The notes beneath the pieces were generated by a model. That model worked only from the letters and a program-made list of their open reading frames with translations, was not told the DNA's origin and did no database searches. A stretch of 64,000 nucleotides of DNA from contig CP022114.1 in assembly GCA_002211745.1 (NCBI GenBank), forward strand, positions 2,946,645 to 3,010,644, given 5' to 3'. Both the position numbers and the translations under genes were made by a program. This DNA is from Kluyvera genomosp. 3. GTDB lineage: Bacteria > Pseudomonadota > Gammaproteobacteria > Enterobacterales > Enterobacteriaceae. Positions 1 to 10,395 of this stretch are shown in pieces. The first letter of the stretch is position 1. Each line of letters begins with the position of its first letter.

Positions 1-958
1 TAGTAGCTGTCTTCGATAATCAGCTCAATATAGCAGTCCGGGTGCAGCCCTTTGCCCACCTTCTTGGCGATCTCCATCATCTTGCGCTTGCGGGCTTCAA
101 ACTGCTTGCGGTCAAAATCGCGCACGATGTAGTGCATTTCCGCGCGGTCAACCGTGCCCTTAATGCTGGTCAGATGATAGAAACCTTCATAGCCTTCGGT
201 TTTTTCCGGGCTTTCATCGGCCGGCACTTCCGCATGAATGCGCGTCGCCAGCGACAGCGCATTCACCATTACCCCTTTGGCCGTGCCCGGGTGAACGTTG
301 TTGCCGACAATTTTGATAGTGACCGACGCTGCGTTGAAGTTTTCATACTCCAGTTCCCCCACGCCGCCGCCGTCAATGGTATACGCCCACTGAGCGTTAA
401 ACGCTTCGACATCGAAGTGTTTCGCCCTTTGCCCACTTCTTCATCCGGCGTAAAGGCCACACGGATATCTCCGTGCGGGATGTTCTGGCCTTTCAGCACC
501 GCCAGCGCGGTCATGATTTCGGCGATGCCGGCTTTATCATCGGCGCCAAGCAGCGTTTTGCCGTCGGTGGTAATCAGCGTCTGGCCCAACAGTTGATGCA
601 ACACCGGGAACATCACCGGCGAAAGCACTTCATCGCCGATGCCCAGCGCGATATCGCCACCGCGATAGTTTTCAACGATCTGCGGGTTAACGTTCTTACC
701 GCTAAAATCCGGTGCGGTATCCACATGGGAGATAAAACCAATCGCCGGAATGTCGCCGCTGACGTTCGCAGGCAGGGTGCCCATGACCGTGCCCTTCTCG
801 CTCAGCGTAACGTTCACCAGCCCCATCGTTTCTAATTGCTCTTTGAGCAGATGTAACAGTTTCCACTGCCCTTCGGTACTCGGCACCTGACGCACGCCGG
901 GCTTCGATTGCGTGTCCAGAGAAACGTACTGCAAAAAACGCTCAAGCAATTTATCCAT
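1..958 (-). CDS. pepT: Peptidase T (tripeptide aminopeptidase), 3' end outside window, one frameshift
   Basis: Cytosolic zinc aminopeptidase of the M20 family that removes the N-terminal residue from tripeptides. The N-terminus beginning [20 protein letters not shown], the metal-site context [11 protein letters not shown] (near residue 75) and the catalytic segment TPDEEVGKG (near residue 175) are visible. After GKG the frame is lost near position 423; adding one G to the G run restores the expected continuation ([21 protein letters not shown], in overlapping pieces), which then stays open to the window edge and ends in IEDSY. The gene is divergent from potA, as in E. coli. The break looks like a sequencing error. 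The identification is secure; the C-terminal end is not in the window. Confidence 0.93.
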
Positions 959-1225
959 GTAGCCACCCTCACTTTTTGTGACAACATTATCAATAAGCCA
1001 TAAAAGACAAATATTGCGTCAGGTCACTTTTAGCCCGGCAAAGGCAACTTTTTTTCCCCGAACGGCATCTAATCGTCAGATATTCCTATAGTAAGTTTAA
1101 CAAGGATTGGCGATTGAGCACGTTTGCCGTAGAATGCCAGCCCTTATTAATACGTATCAGACCTCTAAACGTCTAAAGGTGGTTAACCACAAACCCGCAT
1201 CGCCAGATTTTTTCGATGCGTTTAC
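959..1225. promoter_or_regulatory. Divergent pepT/potA control region
   Basis: This 267-base gap separates two divergent genes and must carry both promoters. It is AT-rich close to pepT. A short inverted repeat (GCATCG, then CGATGC) lies just before the potA ATG and could fold over its start region. PepT is known to be induced by FNR without oxygen in Salmonella, but I do not see a convincing two-half FNR site here. Confidence 0.4.
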
Positions 1226-2362
1226 ATGGGACAGAGTAATAAATTGAATACAAAATCGCGTTCGCTGTCACCGCTGGTGGAACTGGTGGGGATTCGCAAG
1301 GACTTCGATGGTAAAACGGTCATTTCGGATCTCGATTTGACCATCAATAACGGCGAGTTTCTCACGCTGCTTGGCCCCTCTGGCTGCGGCAAAACGACCG
1401 TCCTGCGCCTGATTGCCGGGCTGGAGAGCGTCGATGCCGGGCAGATCCACCTGGAAAACCAGGATATCACCCACGTTCCGGCTGAAGATCGCCACGTCAA
1501 TACCGTATTCCAGAGCTACGCGCTCTTCCCGCATATGACCGTTTTCGACAATGTCGCGTTTGGCCTGCGCATGCAAAAAACGCCGGCCAGCGAAATTACG
1601 CCGCGAGTGCTTGACGCCCTGCGCATGGTCCAACTGGAAGAGTTCGCACAACGTAAACCGCATCAGCTTTCCGGCGGCCAGCAGCAACGCGTCGCCATCG
1701 CCCGCGCGGTGGTCAATAAGCCTAGCCTGCTGCTGCTGGATGAGTCGCTCTCCGCACTCGACTACAAGTTGCGTAAGCAGATGCAGAACGAACTAAAGGC
1801 CCTGCAGCGTAAGCTCGGCATCACCTTTGTCTTCGTCACCCACGATCAGGAAGAAGCGCTGACCATGTCAGACCGCATCGTGGTCATGCGCGACGGTAAA
1901 ATTGAGCAGGACGGCACGCCGCGTGAAATCTACGAAGAGCCGAAAAACCTGTTTGTGGCGGGCTTTATCGGCGAGATTAATCTCTTCGATGCGACCGTCA
2001 TTGAGCGCCTTGACGAGCAGCGCGTGCGCGCCAACGTGGAAGGTCGCGAGTGCAATATCTACGTCAACTTCCCGGTCACCGCGGGACAAAAGCTCCACGT
2101 TCTGCTGCGCCCGGAAGATCTCCGCGTCGATGAGATCCACGATGGTACCGAGCTGGAAGGGCTTATCGGCTATATCCGTGAACGCAACTACAAGGGCATG
2201 ACCCTGGAGTCGGTTGTCGAACTGGAAAACGGCAAGATGGTGATGGTCAGCGAATTCTTCAACGAAGACGATCCTGATTTCGACCACTCGCTGGACCAGA
2301 AAATGGCGATTAACTGGGTCGAAAGCTGGGAGGTCGTACTGGCTGATGAAGAGCACAAGTAA
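1226..2362 (+). CDS. potA: Spermidine/putrescine ABC transporter ATPase PotA
   Basis: ATP-hydrolysing subunit that powers PotBC-mediated import of spermidine and putrescine at the inner membrane. It is 378 residues, the same length as E. coli PotA. Visible motifs are Walker [10 protein letters not shown] (near residue 49), signature LSGGQQQR, Walker [13 protein letters not shown], and the H-loop region [12 protein letters not shown]-terminal TOBE-type regulatory domain follows (about 250-378). The ATG at 1226 gives the conserved start MGQSNKLN. The 3' end overlaps the potB start by 17 bases, so translation is probably coupled in a potABCD operon. The frame is intact. Confidence 0.97.
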   Translation: MGQSNKLNTKSRSLSPLVELVGIRKDFDGKTVISDLDLTINNGEFLTLLGPSGCGKTTVLRLIAGLESVDAGQIHLENQDITHVPAEDRHVNTVFQSYALFPHMTVFDNVAFGLRMQKTPASEITPRVLDALRMVQLEEFAQRKPHQLSGGQQQRVAIARAVVNKPSLLLLDESLSALDYKLRKQMQNELKALQRKLGITFVFVTHDQEEALTMSDRIVVMRDGKIEQDGTPREIYEEPKNLFVAGFIGEINLFDATVIERLDEQRVRANVEGRECNIYVNFPVTAGQKLHVLLRPEDLRVDEIHDGTELEGLIGYIRERNYKGMTLESVVELENGKMVMVSEFFNEDDPDFDHSLDQKMAINWVESWEVVLADEEHK

Positions 2363-3199
2363 GTTCCAGAACGTGGTGATTGCCACCATCGTCGGTTGGC
2401 TTGTGCTGTTTGTGTTCCTGCCCAACCTGATGATCATCGTCACCAGCTTCCTGACGCGTGACGATGCCAACTTTGTCCAGATGGTCTTCACGCTGGACAA
2501 CTACGCGCGCCTGCTCGACCCGCTGTATGCGCAGGTGCTGCTGCACTCGTTGAATATGGCGGCCATCGCCACGCTGGCGTGTCTGGTGCTGGGCTACCCC
2601 TTCGCCTGGTTCCTTGCCCGCCTGCCGCAGAAGGTGCGCCCACTGCTGCTGTTTTTGCTGATTGTCCCCTTCTGGACCAACTCGCTGATCCGCATCTATG
2701 GGCTGAAAATTTTCCTCAGCACCAAAGGCTACCTCAATGAGTTCCTGCTGTGGCTCGGCATCATTGATACCCCTATACGCATCATGTTCACCCCAGCGCG
2801 GTGATCATCGGCCTGGTGTATATCCTGCTGCCATTTATGGTCATGCCGCTGTATTCCAGCATCGAAAAGCTCGACAAACCGCTGCTGGAAGCGGCGAAAG
2901 ACCTCGGCGCCAACAAGCTGCAAACCTTTATCCGTATTATTATTCCGTTGACCATGCCGGGATTATCGCCGGTTGTCTGCTGGTCATGTTACCGGCGATG
3001 GGCTGTTCTACGTCTCAGACCTGATGGCGGCGCGAAGAACCTGCTGATTGGCAACGTCATTAAGAGCCAGTTCCTCAACATTCGCGACTGGCCTTTCGGC
3101 GCGGCCACCAGCATTACGTTAACGGTGGTGATGGGGCTGATGCTGCTGGTCTACTGGCGCGCCTCGCGTTTGCTGAATAAAAAGGTGGAACTGGAATGA
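2346..3199 (+). CDS. potB: Polyamine ABC permease PotB, four apparent single-base deletions
   Basis: Inner-membrane permease that pairs with PotC to form the spermidine/putrescine channel. The start [11 protein letters not shown] and the conserved segment [15 protein letters not shown] match E. coli PotB. The frame breaks near 2796 (a C lost in a CCC/CCCC run after IMFTP) and near 2962, 3004 and 3026 (a G lost each time). With four bases added back the length is 285 residues and the protein ends NKKVELE. The EAA-type loop [16 protein letters not shown] is visible. It overlaps potC by 4 bases. The damage is best explained by sequence errors. Confidence 0.93.
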
Positions 3200-3987
3200 T
3201 CGGTCGACTGCTGCGCGGCGGCTTTATGACCGCCATTTATGCTTATCTCTATATTCCGATTATCATTTTGATCGTGAACTCGTTTAACAGTTCTCGTTTC
3301 GGGATCAACTGGCAGGGTTTTACCACCCAGTGGTACAGCCTGCTGATGAACAACGACAGCCTGCTGCAGGCGGCCCAACACTCGCTGACAATGGCGATTT
3401 TCTCCGCCACCGCCGCGACGCTTATTGGCTCGCTGACCGCCGTGGCGCTTTATCGCTACCGTTTCCGCGGTAAACCGTTTGTCAGCGGGATGCTGTTTGT
3501 GGTGATGATGTCGCCGGATATCGTCATGGCTATCTCCCTGCTGGTGCTGTTTATGCTGATAGGGATTCAGCTCGGCTTCTGGTCGCTGCTGTTCTCGCAC
3601 ATCACGTTCTGCCTGCCGTTCGTGGTGGTCACCGTCTTCTCGCGTCTGAAAGGCTTTGACGTACGGATGCTCGAGGCGGCGAAAGATCTGGGGGCCAGCG
3701 AGTTGACCATCCTGCGCAAAATTATTCTGCCGCTGGCTATGCCGGCGGTCGCCGCGGGCTGGCTGCTGAGCTTCACCCTGTCGATGGATGACGTGGTGGT
3801 TTCGTCGTTCGTCACCGGGCCAGGCTACGAGATTCTGCCGCTGAAGATCTACTCGATGGTGAAGGTTGGCGTATCGCCAGAAGTGAACGCGCTGGCTACC
3901 ATTCTGCTGGTTCTGTCGCTGGTGATGGTGATTGCCAGCCAGCTGATTGCACGTGATAAAACGAAGGGCCTGAAGGTCAGGCACTAA
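3196..3987 (+). CDS. potC: Polyamine ABC permease PotC
   Basis: Second inner-membrane permease of the spermidine/putrescine importer. It is 263 residues with a typical binding-protein-dependent permease layout of about six membrane segments. The ATPase-contact loop [16 protein letters not shown] lies near residue 160. The sequence follows E. coli PotC closely up to IARDKTKG; the last residues (LKVRH) differ from the E. coli tail, which may be natural or a late frameshift. It overlaps potB (ATGA-type coupling) and is followed 15 bases later by potD. Confidence 0.96.
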   Translation: MIGRLLRGGFMTAIYAYLYIPIIILIVNSFNSSRFGINWQGFTTQWYSLLMNNDSLLQAAQHSLTMAIFSATAATLIGSLTAVALYRYRFRGKPFVSGMLFVVMMSPDIVMAISLLVLFMLIGIQLGFWSLLFSHITFCLPFVVVTVFSRLKGFDVRMLEAAKDLGASELTILRKIILPLAMPAVAAGWLLSFTLSMDDVVVSSFVTGPGYEILPLKIYSMVKVGVSPEVNALATILLVLSLVMVIASQLIARDKTKGLKVRH

Positions 3988-4002
3988 ACTCAGGGACGTA
4001 AA

Positions 4003-5047
4003 ATGATGAAATGGTCACGCCACCTGCTCGCGGCAGGTGCTTTAGCGCTCGGTATGAGCGCAGCCCACGCGGACGATAGCAAAACGCTGTACTTCTATAA
4101 CTGGACGGAATATGTTCCGCCCGGACTGCTGGAACAATTCACCAAAGAGACCGGCATTAAGGTTATCTATTCGACATACGAATCGAATGAAACCATGTAC
4201 GCCAAGCTCAAGACTTATAAAGACGGTGCCTATGACCTGGTGGTGCGTCCACCTACTTTGTCGACAAAATGCGCAAAGAAGGGATGATTCAGAAGATCGA
4301 TAAAACGCAGTTGAGTAACTTCAAAAATCTCGACCCGGAGATGCTCAATAAGCCGTTCGACCCGAATAACGACTACTCTATTCCGTACATCTGGGGGCGA
4401 CCGCTATTGGCGTCAACAGCGACGCGATTGACCCGAAAACCGTCACCAGCTGGGCCGATCTGTGGAAACCGGAATACAAAGGCAGCCTGCTGCTGACCGA
4501 CGATGCTCGCGAAGTGTTCCAGATTGCGCTGCGCAAGCTGGGCTATTCCGGCAACACCACCGACCCGAAAGAGATTGAAGCGGCCTATAACGAGCTGAAA
4601 AAACTGATGCCAAACGTGGCCGCCTTCAACTCTGACAACCCGGCCAACCCGTATATGGAAGGCGAAGTGAATCTCGGCATGGTGTGGAACGGCTCGGCAT
4701 TCGTCGCCCGTCAGGCAGGTACGCCGTTGGAAATCGTCTGGCCGAAAGAAGGCGGTATCTTCTGGATGGACAGCCTGGCGATTCCGGCCAACGCCAAAAA
4801 CAAAGCGGGCGCGCTGAAGCTGATTAACTTCCTGCTGCGCCCGGACGTGGCTAAACAGGTTGCAGAAACCATCGGCTACCCGACGCCAAACCTGGCGGCA
4901 CGCAAGCTGCTGAGCCCGGAAGTGGCCAACGACAAGTCGCTCTACCCGGACGCGGAAACCGTGCAGAAAGGCGAGTGGCAGAACGATGTGGGCGCTGCCA
5001 GCACGCTGTACGAAGAGTATTATCAGAAGCTGAAGGCCGGGCGTTAA
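4003..5047 (+). CDS. potD: Periplasmic spermidine/putrescine-binding protein PotD, two frameshifts
   Basis: Periplasmic substrate-binding protein that delivers spermidine (and putrescine) to PotABC. A signal peptide is visible ([23 protein letters not shown], in overlapping pieces), then [20 protein letters not shown]. The frame is lost near 4235 (CC read as C before STYYVDK-like sequence) and near 4396 (a G lost in a run after YIWG); two added bases give 348 residues, exactly the E. coli length, ending [11 protein letters not shown]. Two adjacent ATG codons (4003, 4006) are possible starts; E. coli has one Met here. It is the last gene of the potABCD operon. Confidence 0.94.
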
Positions 5048-5057
5048 CGTCACATTT

Positions 5058-5074
5058 GGGGCGCTATGCGCCCC
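5058..5074. terminator. GC-rich hairpin between convergent potD and GntR gene
   Basis: A perfect 7-bp stem GGGGCGC/GCGCCCC with a 3-base loop lies in the 32-base gap between the two convergent stops. There is no clear T run on either side, so it could be a weak bidirectional terminator or simply a transcript 3' end protector. Confidence 0.4.
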
Positions 5075-5079
5075 TCATC

Positions 5080-5778
5080 TCACTCGCGGTAGAAATAGCG
5101 CACCCGGAACTCATCGTTATTGTTATAAAGCACCGAATAGTCGAGCGGCCTGCCTGAGGGCTCCACAGCCTGCGTTTCAATGCGGATCACCGGGTCCTTT
5201 TCACTGAGATTAAGCATCCTTGCGACGTCCCGATGCGCTAACGCGGTTGAAAATGTTTCATAACATCCAGCGATGGTAATTCCACACTCCTCCTCAAAGA
5301 AGTCAAACTTTGAATGATTCATATGCTCCATCGTCAAACGCGGAAAACGCTGCGCCGAAAGCCAGGTTTCCTCCAGCTGCATCGGTGTTTTATCCATCGT
5401 ACGCAATCGCTTAACGTGGAACACCGACTCACCCACCTCACACTGTAGCCAGGCGGCAATATTTTCTCTCGCCGGAATAACCTCAAAGCTCAGTACGCGA
5501 CTCACGGCCGGTTTACCCTGAATGCGGGCAATTTCGCTGAATCCCATAAAGCCGTTCAACCAGGCAACCGTCTTTTTGTGCCGAATAATGCTACCGGTCC
5601 CCTGTCGTTTTTCAATAATCCCTTCCTGTTCCAGAACCGCAAGTGCTTTACGCAGGGTATTTCTAGACACCTTAAAATAGGCAGCAAGCGTTTTTTCCGC
5701 AGGTAGAGCGTCGCCCTCTTGTCGGTCCGATGCATCTATATATTCATTAATTAAATGGACAACCGAACGATAAATCAT
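5080..5778 (-). CDS. GntR-family (HutC/UTRA) transcriptional regulator of the adjacent PTS/GH3 cassette
   Basis: 232 residues. The N-terminal winged helix-turn-helix (about 1-70) carries the GntR hallmarks LPAEKTLAAYFKVSRNTLRK and LEQEGIIEKRQGTGS. From about residue 85 a UTRA ligand-binding domain follows, ending in the typical DYSVLYNNNDEFRVRYFYRE. Regulators of this subfamily commonly sense sugar phosphates or related metabolites. It is transcribed divergently from the PTS IIC and GH3 genes, so local control of that pair is the natural inference. I do not recognise a named orthologue. The frame is intact. It replaces the ycfZ/ymfA genes that occupy this place in E. coli. Confidence 0.85.
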   Translation of the reverse strand: MIYRSVVHLINEYIDASDRQEGDALPAEKTLAAYFKVSRNTLRKALAVLEQEGIIEKRQGTGSIIRHKKTVAWLNGFMGFSEIARIQGKPAVSRVLSFEVIPARENIAAWLQCEVGESVFHVKRLRTMDKTPMQLEETWLSAQRFPRLTMEHMNHSKFDFFEEECGITIAGCYETFSTALAHRDVARMLNLSEKDPVIRIETQAVEPSGRPLDYSVLYNNNDEFRVRYFYRE

Positions 5779-6038
5779 GGCAGCCTCCGATCAGGTCAGA
5801 GAGACAGAATAACGCGATCATTCCAGAATACCAGCAATCAAAAGCACCACTTAGGGATAAGTTTTTTCACATTAATATCAGATAGATAATAAAAACAAAA
5901 ATGAAACAGCCCATTATTTATTCCTGTTTACACCGATAAATGAACATGTCAGCACAATGAAATATTGATGGGCTTAACATTACCCACAGAAAATAAAAAC
6001 AAAAATAAACAACGACCTTATTTCATATTATTAATCAC
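5779..6038. promoter_or_regulatory. Divergent GntR / PTS IIC promoter region with direct repeat
   Basis: This 260-base AT-rich region must hold both promoters. A 15-base sequence, AATAAAAACAAAAAT, occurs twice in direct orientation at 5888-5902 and 5992-6006. An inverted pair AGCCCAT (5908-5914) and ATGGGCT (5968-5974) lies between them. These are candidates for GntR operator or looping elements; no consensus was matched. Confidence 0.5.
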
Positions 6039-7312
6039 ATGAATAAATCAGAAAAAATATTTCAAAAAATAAATCCCGCTATTAACTGGCTGGGAAAAAG
6101 CCCCTGGCTGCAGGCAATATCTATCTCGATGGTTTCCACCGTTGCGATCACGCTTATTGGTTCGCTCAGCGTGCTACTGATGGTGTTTCCTGTAGACAGC
6201 GTGCATCAGTTTTTTATTGTCAGCAAAATGATGCCGGTGTTTAACAACGTGACGACCTGTACTCTGGCATACTCGCCATTTACGTCACTTTTTTTATGGC
6301 GCGTAACCTCGTTCGTCAGTACAACGTGGATACCGATAGCACACTGTGCGGTATCGCGGCCATCATGGCCTTTTTAATCGTCACGCCAATGGCTGACGAT
6401 ACAGGAGCCATCACCGCAATTCCGCTGACCTGGCTCGGCGTGCAGGGCGTTTTTTCCGCGATGCTGATTGGCCTGAGCGTCGGGCGCCTCTTTATCTTTA
6501 TTATTCAGCGGGCTGGACGCTGCGTCTGCCCAAAGGGGTACCGCCAATGATAGGCCGGGTGTTTGAAGGCCTGTTCCCGTTTGTGCTGGTGGGTATCGTT
6601 TTTCTGCTGATTAACCGCCTGTTTATGGCAACGCCCTGGGAGAATGTTCACCAGTGCATCTATACCCTCATCCAACAGCCTTTGAAGGGCTGGGGGAAGT
6701 CTGTGGGCGTTCCTGCTGGTGACGCTGGTCATGCAGATTTTGTGGTTTCTCGGTATTCACGGCACCAACGTGGTGCTACCGCTGGTCACCCCCATCTGGC
6801 TGGCGATGGATCTCGAAAATCTCGCCGCCTGGCGCAACGGTCTGGAAATGCCCAATGTTCTTGGACTGGCCTTCTTCAACATTGTCACCTGGAGCGGACT
6901 GGCGTTGGGGTTAGTGCTGCTAATGTGCTTGTCGAAAAGCAAACAGTTTAACCAGATGGGCAAGCTGGCGCTGATGCCTGCGCTGTTTGGCATCACCGAG
7001 CCTGTGATCTTCGGTACGCCGCTGGTCATGAATTACCGTCTGATGGTGCCTTTTGTGACCAACAACGCCATCGCGATTGCCCTTTCATGGCTGCTCATCA
7101 AACTGGGGCTGGTGGCGAAAATCGTCGGAGCCCAGACTATCTTTGGCCTGCCGTTGGGGTTCTTCGCCACGGTGGGCGGCGCGGCGTCAATTATTGCTCT
7201 GCATCTTTTCTTACTGCTGATCCTTTCGCCGTTGCTCTGGTACCCGTGGTTCAAAATGGCCGAGCGCGCCGCGCTTGCAGCGGAACGCGAAGCTGACAAG
7301 GAGGGCCTATGA
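6039..7312 (+). CDS. PTS lactose/cellobiose-family EIIC permease, four apparent deletions
   Basis: Multi-pass inner-membrane component that should import a disaccharide, probably a beta-glucoside. Several hydrophobic segments and the family hallmark FGITEPVIFGTPLVMNYRLM are visible, along with the segment LGIHGTNVVLPLVTPIW. The frame breaks near 6267, 6507 and 6690 (two bases lost at the last site); repair gives about 425 residues, the normal IIC length. No EIIA or EIIB gene lies nearby, so phosphate must come from subunits encoded elsewhere (for example ChbA/ChbB-like). The stop overlaps the start of the GH3 gene by 4 bases, which indicates coupling. Confidence 0.85.
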
Positions 7313-9523
7313 CTCACCTTCACGCACTGCTGGCGCAAATGACGCTGGATGAAAAGATTGGCCAGTTGGTGCAGCTGTCTGGCGAATTCTTCCTGGATGA
7401 GCCCCAGCTTACCGTTGGGCCAAAGACCCGTCTGGGCATCACTCAGGAGGTGGTCAGTCACGTCGGCTCGGTGCTGAACGTTTCCGGCGCCGCCAAAACG
7501 CGGGAAATTCAGCGTCATCACCTGGAAAACAGTCGTCTGAAGATCCCGCTTCTGTTTATGGCCGATGTGATTTACGGTTACCGGACCATCTTCCCATTCC
7601 GTTAGCGCTCGGCTGCACCTGGGAACCGTCGCTGATTCGACAGTGCTGCGTCGTTGCCGCGAAGGAAGCCGCCAGCGCCGGTAGCCACGTCACCTTCGCG
7701 CCGATGGCGGATCTGGTGCGTGATGCCCGCTGGGGCGCTGTATGGAGTCAACCGGCGAAGATGTGTTCCTGAATACTCAGTACGTTCGCGCCAGCGTCGA
7801 GGGGTTCCAGCAAAATCTGGCGACTCACCAGGGCTGGCGGCCTGCGTGAAGCATTTTGTCGGCTATGGCGCGCCTGTCGGCGGACGCGACTACAACACGG
7901 TTGAATTGTCGCACCAGAGTCTGTTTGACGATTACTTTCCGCCGTTCCAGGCGGCCATCGAAGCGGGATGCGAGATGGTCATGACGTCATTCAATACCGT
8001 TGACGGCATTCCGGTCACCGCCAACCATGGTTACTGAAAACCCTGCTACGTGAGCGCTGGCATTTTCAGGGCATCACCATCGCCGATTACGCCGCCGTCA
8101 AAGAGCTCATTCCCACGGCGTGGCAACCGATGAGCAGGAAGCCTGCGCCCTCGCCTTTAACGCCGGGCTGGATATTGATATGAAAACCGCCTGTTACGCC
8201 AACGGCCTGAAGCCGCTGCTGGCGGCGGGGAAAATCAGTGAGCAAGCGTTAGATGCAGCGGTGCTGCGCGTCCTGCGGCTGAAGCAAAAGCTCGGTCTAT
8301 TTGAAGATCCTTATCGCGGTACCTCTCCCGAAGTCGAACAACGCTGCTGCTATCATCCTGACCATCTGCGGCTTGCCGCGAGACGGCGGGCAAATCGATA
8401 GTGGTGCTCAAAAATGAACGTCAGACGCTGCCCTTTCACCCGAAGACGACGCGTATCGCCCTGATAGGTCCTTACGCCGATAATCCGGACATCTTCGGGC
8501 TATGGCGGTTTACGGAGAAAAGTCACGCTGTACAACGCTAAAAGCCGCGCTGCAGGAAGTGGTTCCCGCGGGAAATTTACGCGTGACGCAGGGCTGCGAT
8601 CTGCTGCTGGACTACGACTTCCTCGGCGAATTTGGCGCCACCCACCAGATAGAACAAACTCGCCCCTCTCGGACACTGAGCGGGAGCAAGAACGTCAGCG
8701 GGCGCTGGACTACGCCCGCGAGGCCGATATTGTGCTGCTGGCGATGGGCGAACATATGATGCAAAGTGGCGAAGCCGCCAGCCGTACTGACCTGCACCTG
8801 CCACGCCACCAGGTGGCCTTTATTCAGCAAATCGCTGCCGTCGCGAAAAAGACCGTGTTAATCCTGTTCAACGGCAGGCCGCTGGTGCTCACCGACGTCG
8901 TCGGCTGCGTTGACGCGATCGTCGAAGTCTGGTTCCCCGGCATCGAGGGCAGCCGCGCGCTGGTGGATATTATCAGCGGCGCGCGCAACCCTTCGGGGCG
9001 GCTATCGATGAGTTTTCCCTACGCGAATGGTCAGGTTCCCGTCTATTACAATGCACTTAACACCGGCCGACCGGCTCAACGGTCCGATCATAGCCCACGC
9101 TTTCTTTCCAAATACCTGGACTGTCCAAACACGCCGCTGTTTCCCTTTGGTTTCGGGCTGTCGTGGCATCACACCACGCTTAGCACGCTCCGCGTGACGC
9201 CGCGGCTGGTACCGGGTGGCAGGATTACGGTCAGTGTGACGGCCAGCAACTCAAGCCATACCGCCGGATGCGAAACAATACAGCTTTACCTTAACGACTG
9301 CGTCGCCAGTATCGCTCGGCCTGCCTTACAGCTAAAAGCCTTCACCCGGATCTCGCTTGCTGCCGGTGCCTCACAGGTGGTGAGCTTTGAGATCACCGAG
9401 AACGATCTGGGCTTCTACGACGCCGAAGGGGCGCGGCGGCTGGAGTACGGCAGGTTCCGGGTTTTTGTCGGCCTGAACAGCGCGGACTTGCTGGAGGGTG
9501 AATTTTACTACGCGGAAAGCTGA
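7309..9523 (+). CDS. Glycoside hydrolase family 3 (beta-glucosidase-like), eight apparent deletions
   Basis: Retaining beta-glycosidase fold, predicted cytoplasmic because no signal peptide precedes MTHLHALLAQMTLDEKIGQL. After adding one base near 7584, 7731, 7829, 8029, 8113, 8373, 8506 and 8667 it reads as one protein of about 740 residues. Family 3 marks are then visible: RWGRCMESTGED, KHFVGYGAPVGGRDYN, and ITIADYAAV, whose Asp is the expected nucleophile. The C-terminal alpha/beta sandwich contains VLILFNGRPLVL, and a fibronectin-III-like end follows LFPFGFGLSWHHT. The substrate is probably the sugar imported by the IIC, perhaps as a 6-phosphate. E. coli BglX is related but periplasmic. 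Confidence 0.85.
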
Positions 9524-9527
9524 TGGT

Positions 9528-9558
9528 CGGGCATCCGGCAAAACGCGCCGGATGCCCG
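9528..9558. repeat. REP-like palindrome after the GH3 gene
   Basis: A perfect 12-bp inverted repeat CGGGCATCCGGC / GCCGGATGCCCG with a 7-base loop. The GCCGGATG core is that of enterobacterial REP elements. It lies between the convergent GH3 and cobB genes and may act as a transcript end or mRNA stabiliser. Confidence 0.65.
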
Positions 9559-9563
9559 AATAT

Positions 9564-10383
9564 TTACAGCGATTTCAACAGCTCATCAACATAGGCCGGC
9601 ACCACTTCGCTCGCCAACCCATAGTGCTTCTCTTCAAACTCACTGCCAACCTGGCTGGGTTCGAGGTTGAGTTCCACGGTATGAGCGCCGTGTAGCTTAG
9701 CCTCGTGGACGAAGCCAGCAGCCGGGTAAACGTGGCCTGACGTACCAATGGCGATAAAGATGTCGGCCATCGACAGCGCGAGGTAGATATGGTCCATCTC
9801 AAACGGCATCTCGCCAAACCAGACGATATGCGGACGCAGCGGCGCCGGGAACTGACAGCAGTGGCAGCGTTCGTCTACCGGCAAATCGCCCGGCCAGTCG
9901 AACACCTGGCCGCTTTGGGTGCAGCGCACCTTTAGCAGCTCACCGTGCATGTGCAGCACGTTTTTGTTGCCCGCGCGCTCGTGCAGATTGTCGATGTTCT
10001 GCGTGACCAGCATAAAGTTCTCGCCGAGCGCCTCTTCCAGCCGGGCCAGCGCCAGGTGCGCCGCGTTAGGCGCAATCTCCGGCTGCTGGAGCTGACGGCG
10101 ACGAGCGTTGTAAAAGCTCTGCACCAGCTCAGGATTACGGGCGAAGCCTTCCGGCGTCGCCACGTCCTCAACTTTATGCTCTTCCCATAGCCCATCGGCC
10201 GCCCGGAAAGTCCGAATCCCGACTCTGCCGAAATCCCGCGCCGGTTAACACCAACACTCTTGGTTTATCCATCTCTTCTGGCATCACCCTGTCCGTGAAA
10301 AAAATCCGCTGGCGCAGACGCTGGCGCAGCTGACGTTTATTCCGACGAAAACGGCTCAATCGATGTAAGCGGCGCGACTGCAT
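9564..10383 (-). CDS. cobB: NAD-dependent protein deacylase CobB (sirtuin), two frameshifts
   Basis: Sirtuin that removes acetyl and succinyl groups from lysines, for example on acetyl-CoA synthetase. The long-form N-terminus [20 protein letters not shown] is present, as in E. coli, with an internal Met before [12 protein letters not shown] that could start a short form. Catalytic and NAD motifs are [12 protein letters not shown] and [12 protein letters not shown]; the zinc cysteines are in KVRCTQSG and ERCHCCQF. One G is missing near 10238 and one near 10219, around GAGISAESGIRTF; repair gives about 273 residues. It begins 12 bases after nagK. Confidence 0.93.
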
Positions 10384-10395
10384 ATCTACTCCATG

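Noticed and set aside
959-1010. A possible FNR site upstream of pepT.
   Set aside because: Only one half (TTGAT on the minus strand) matches; the second half does not fit the consensus.
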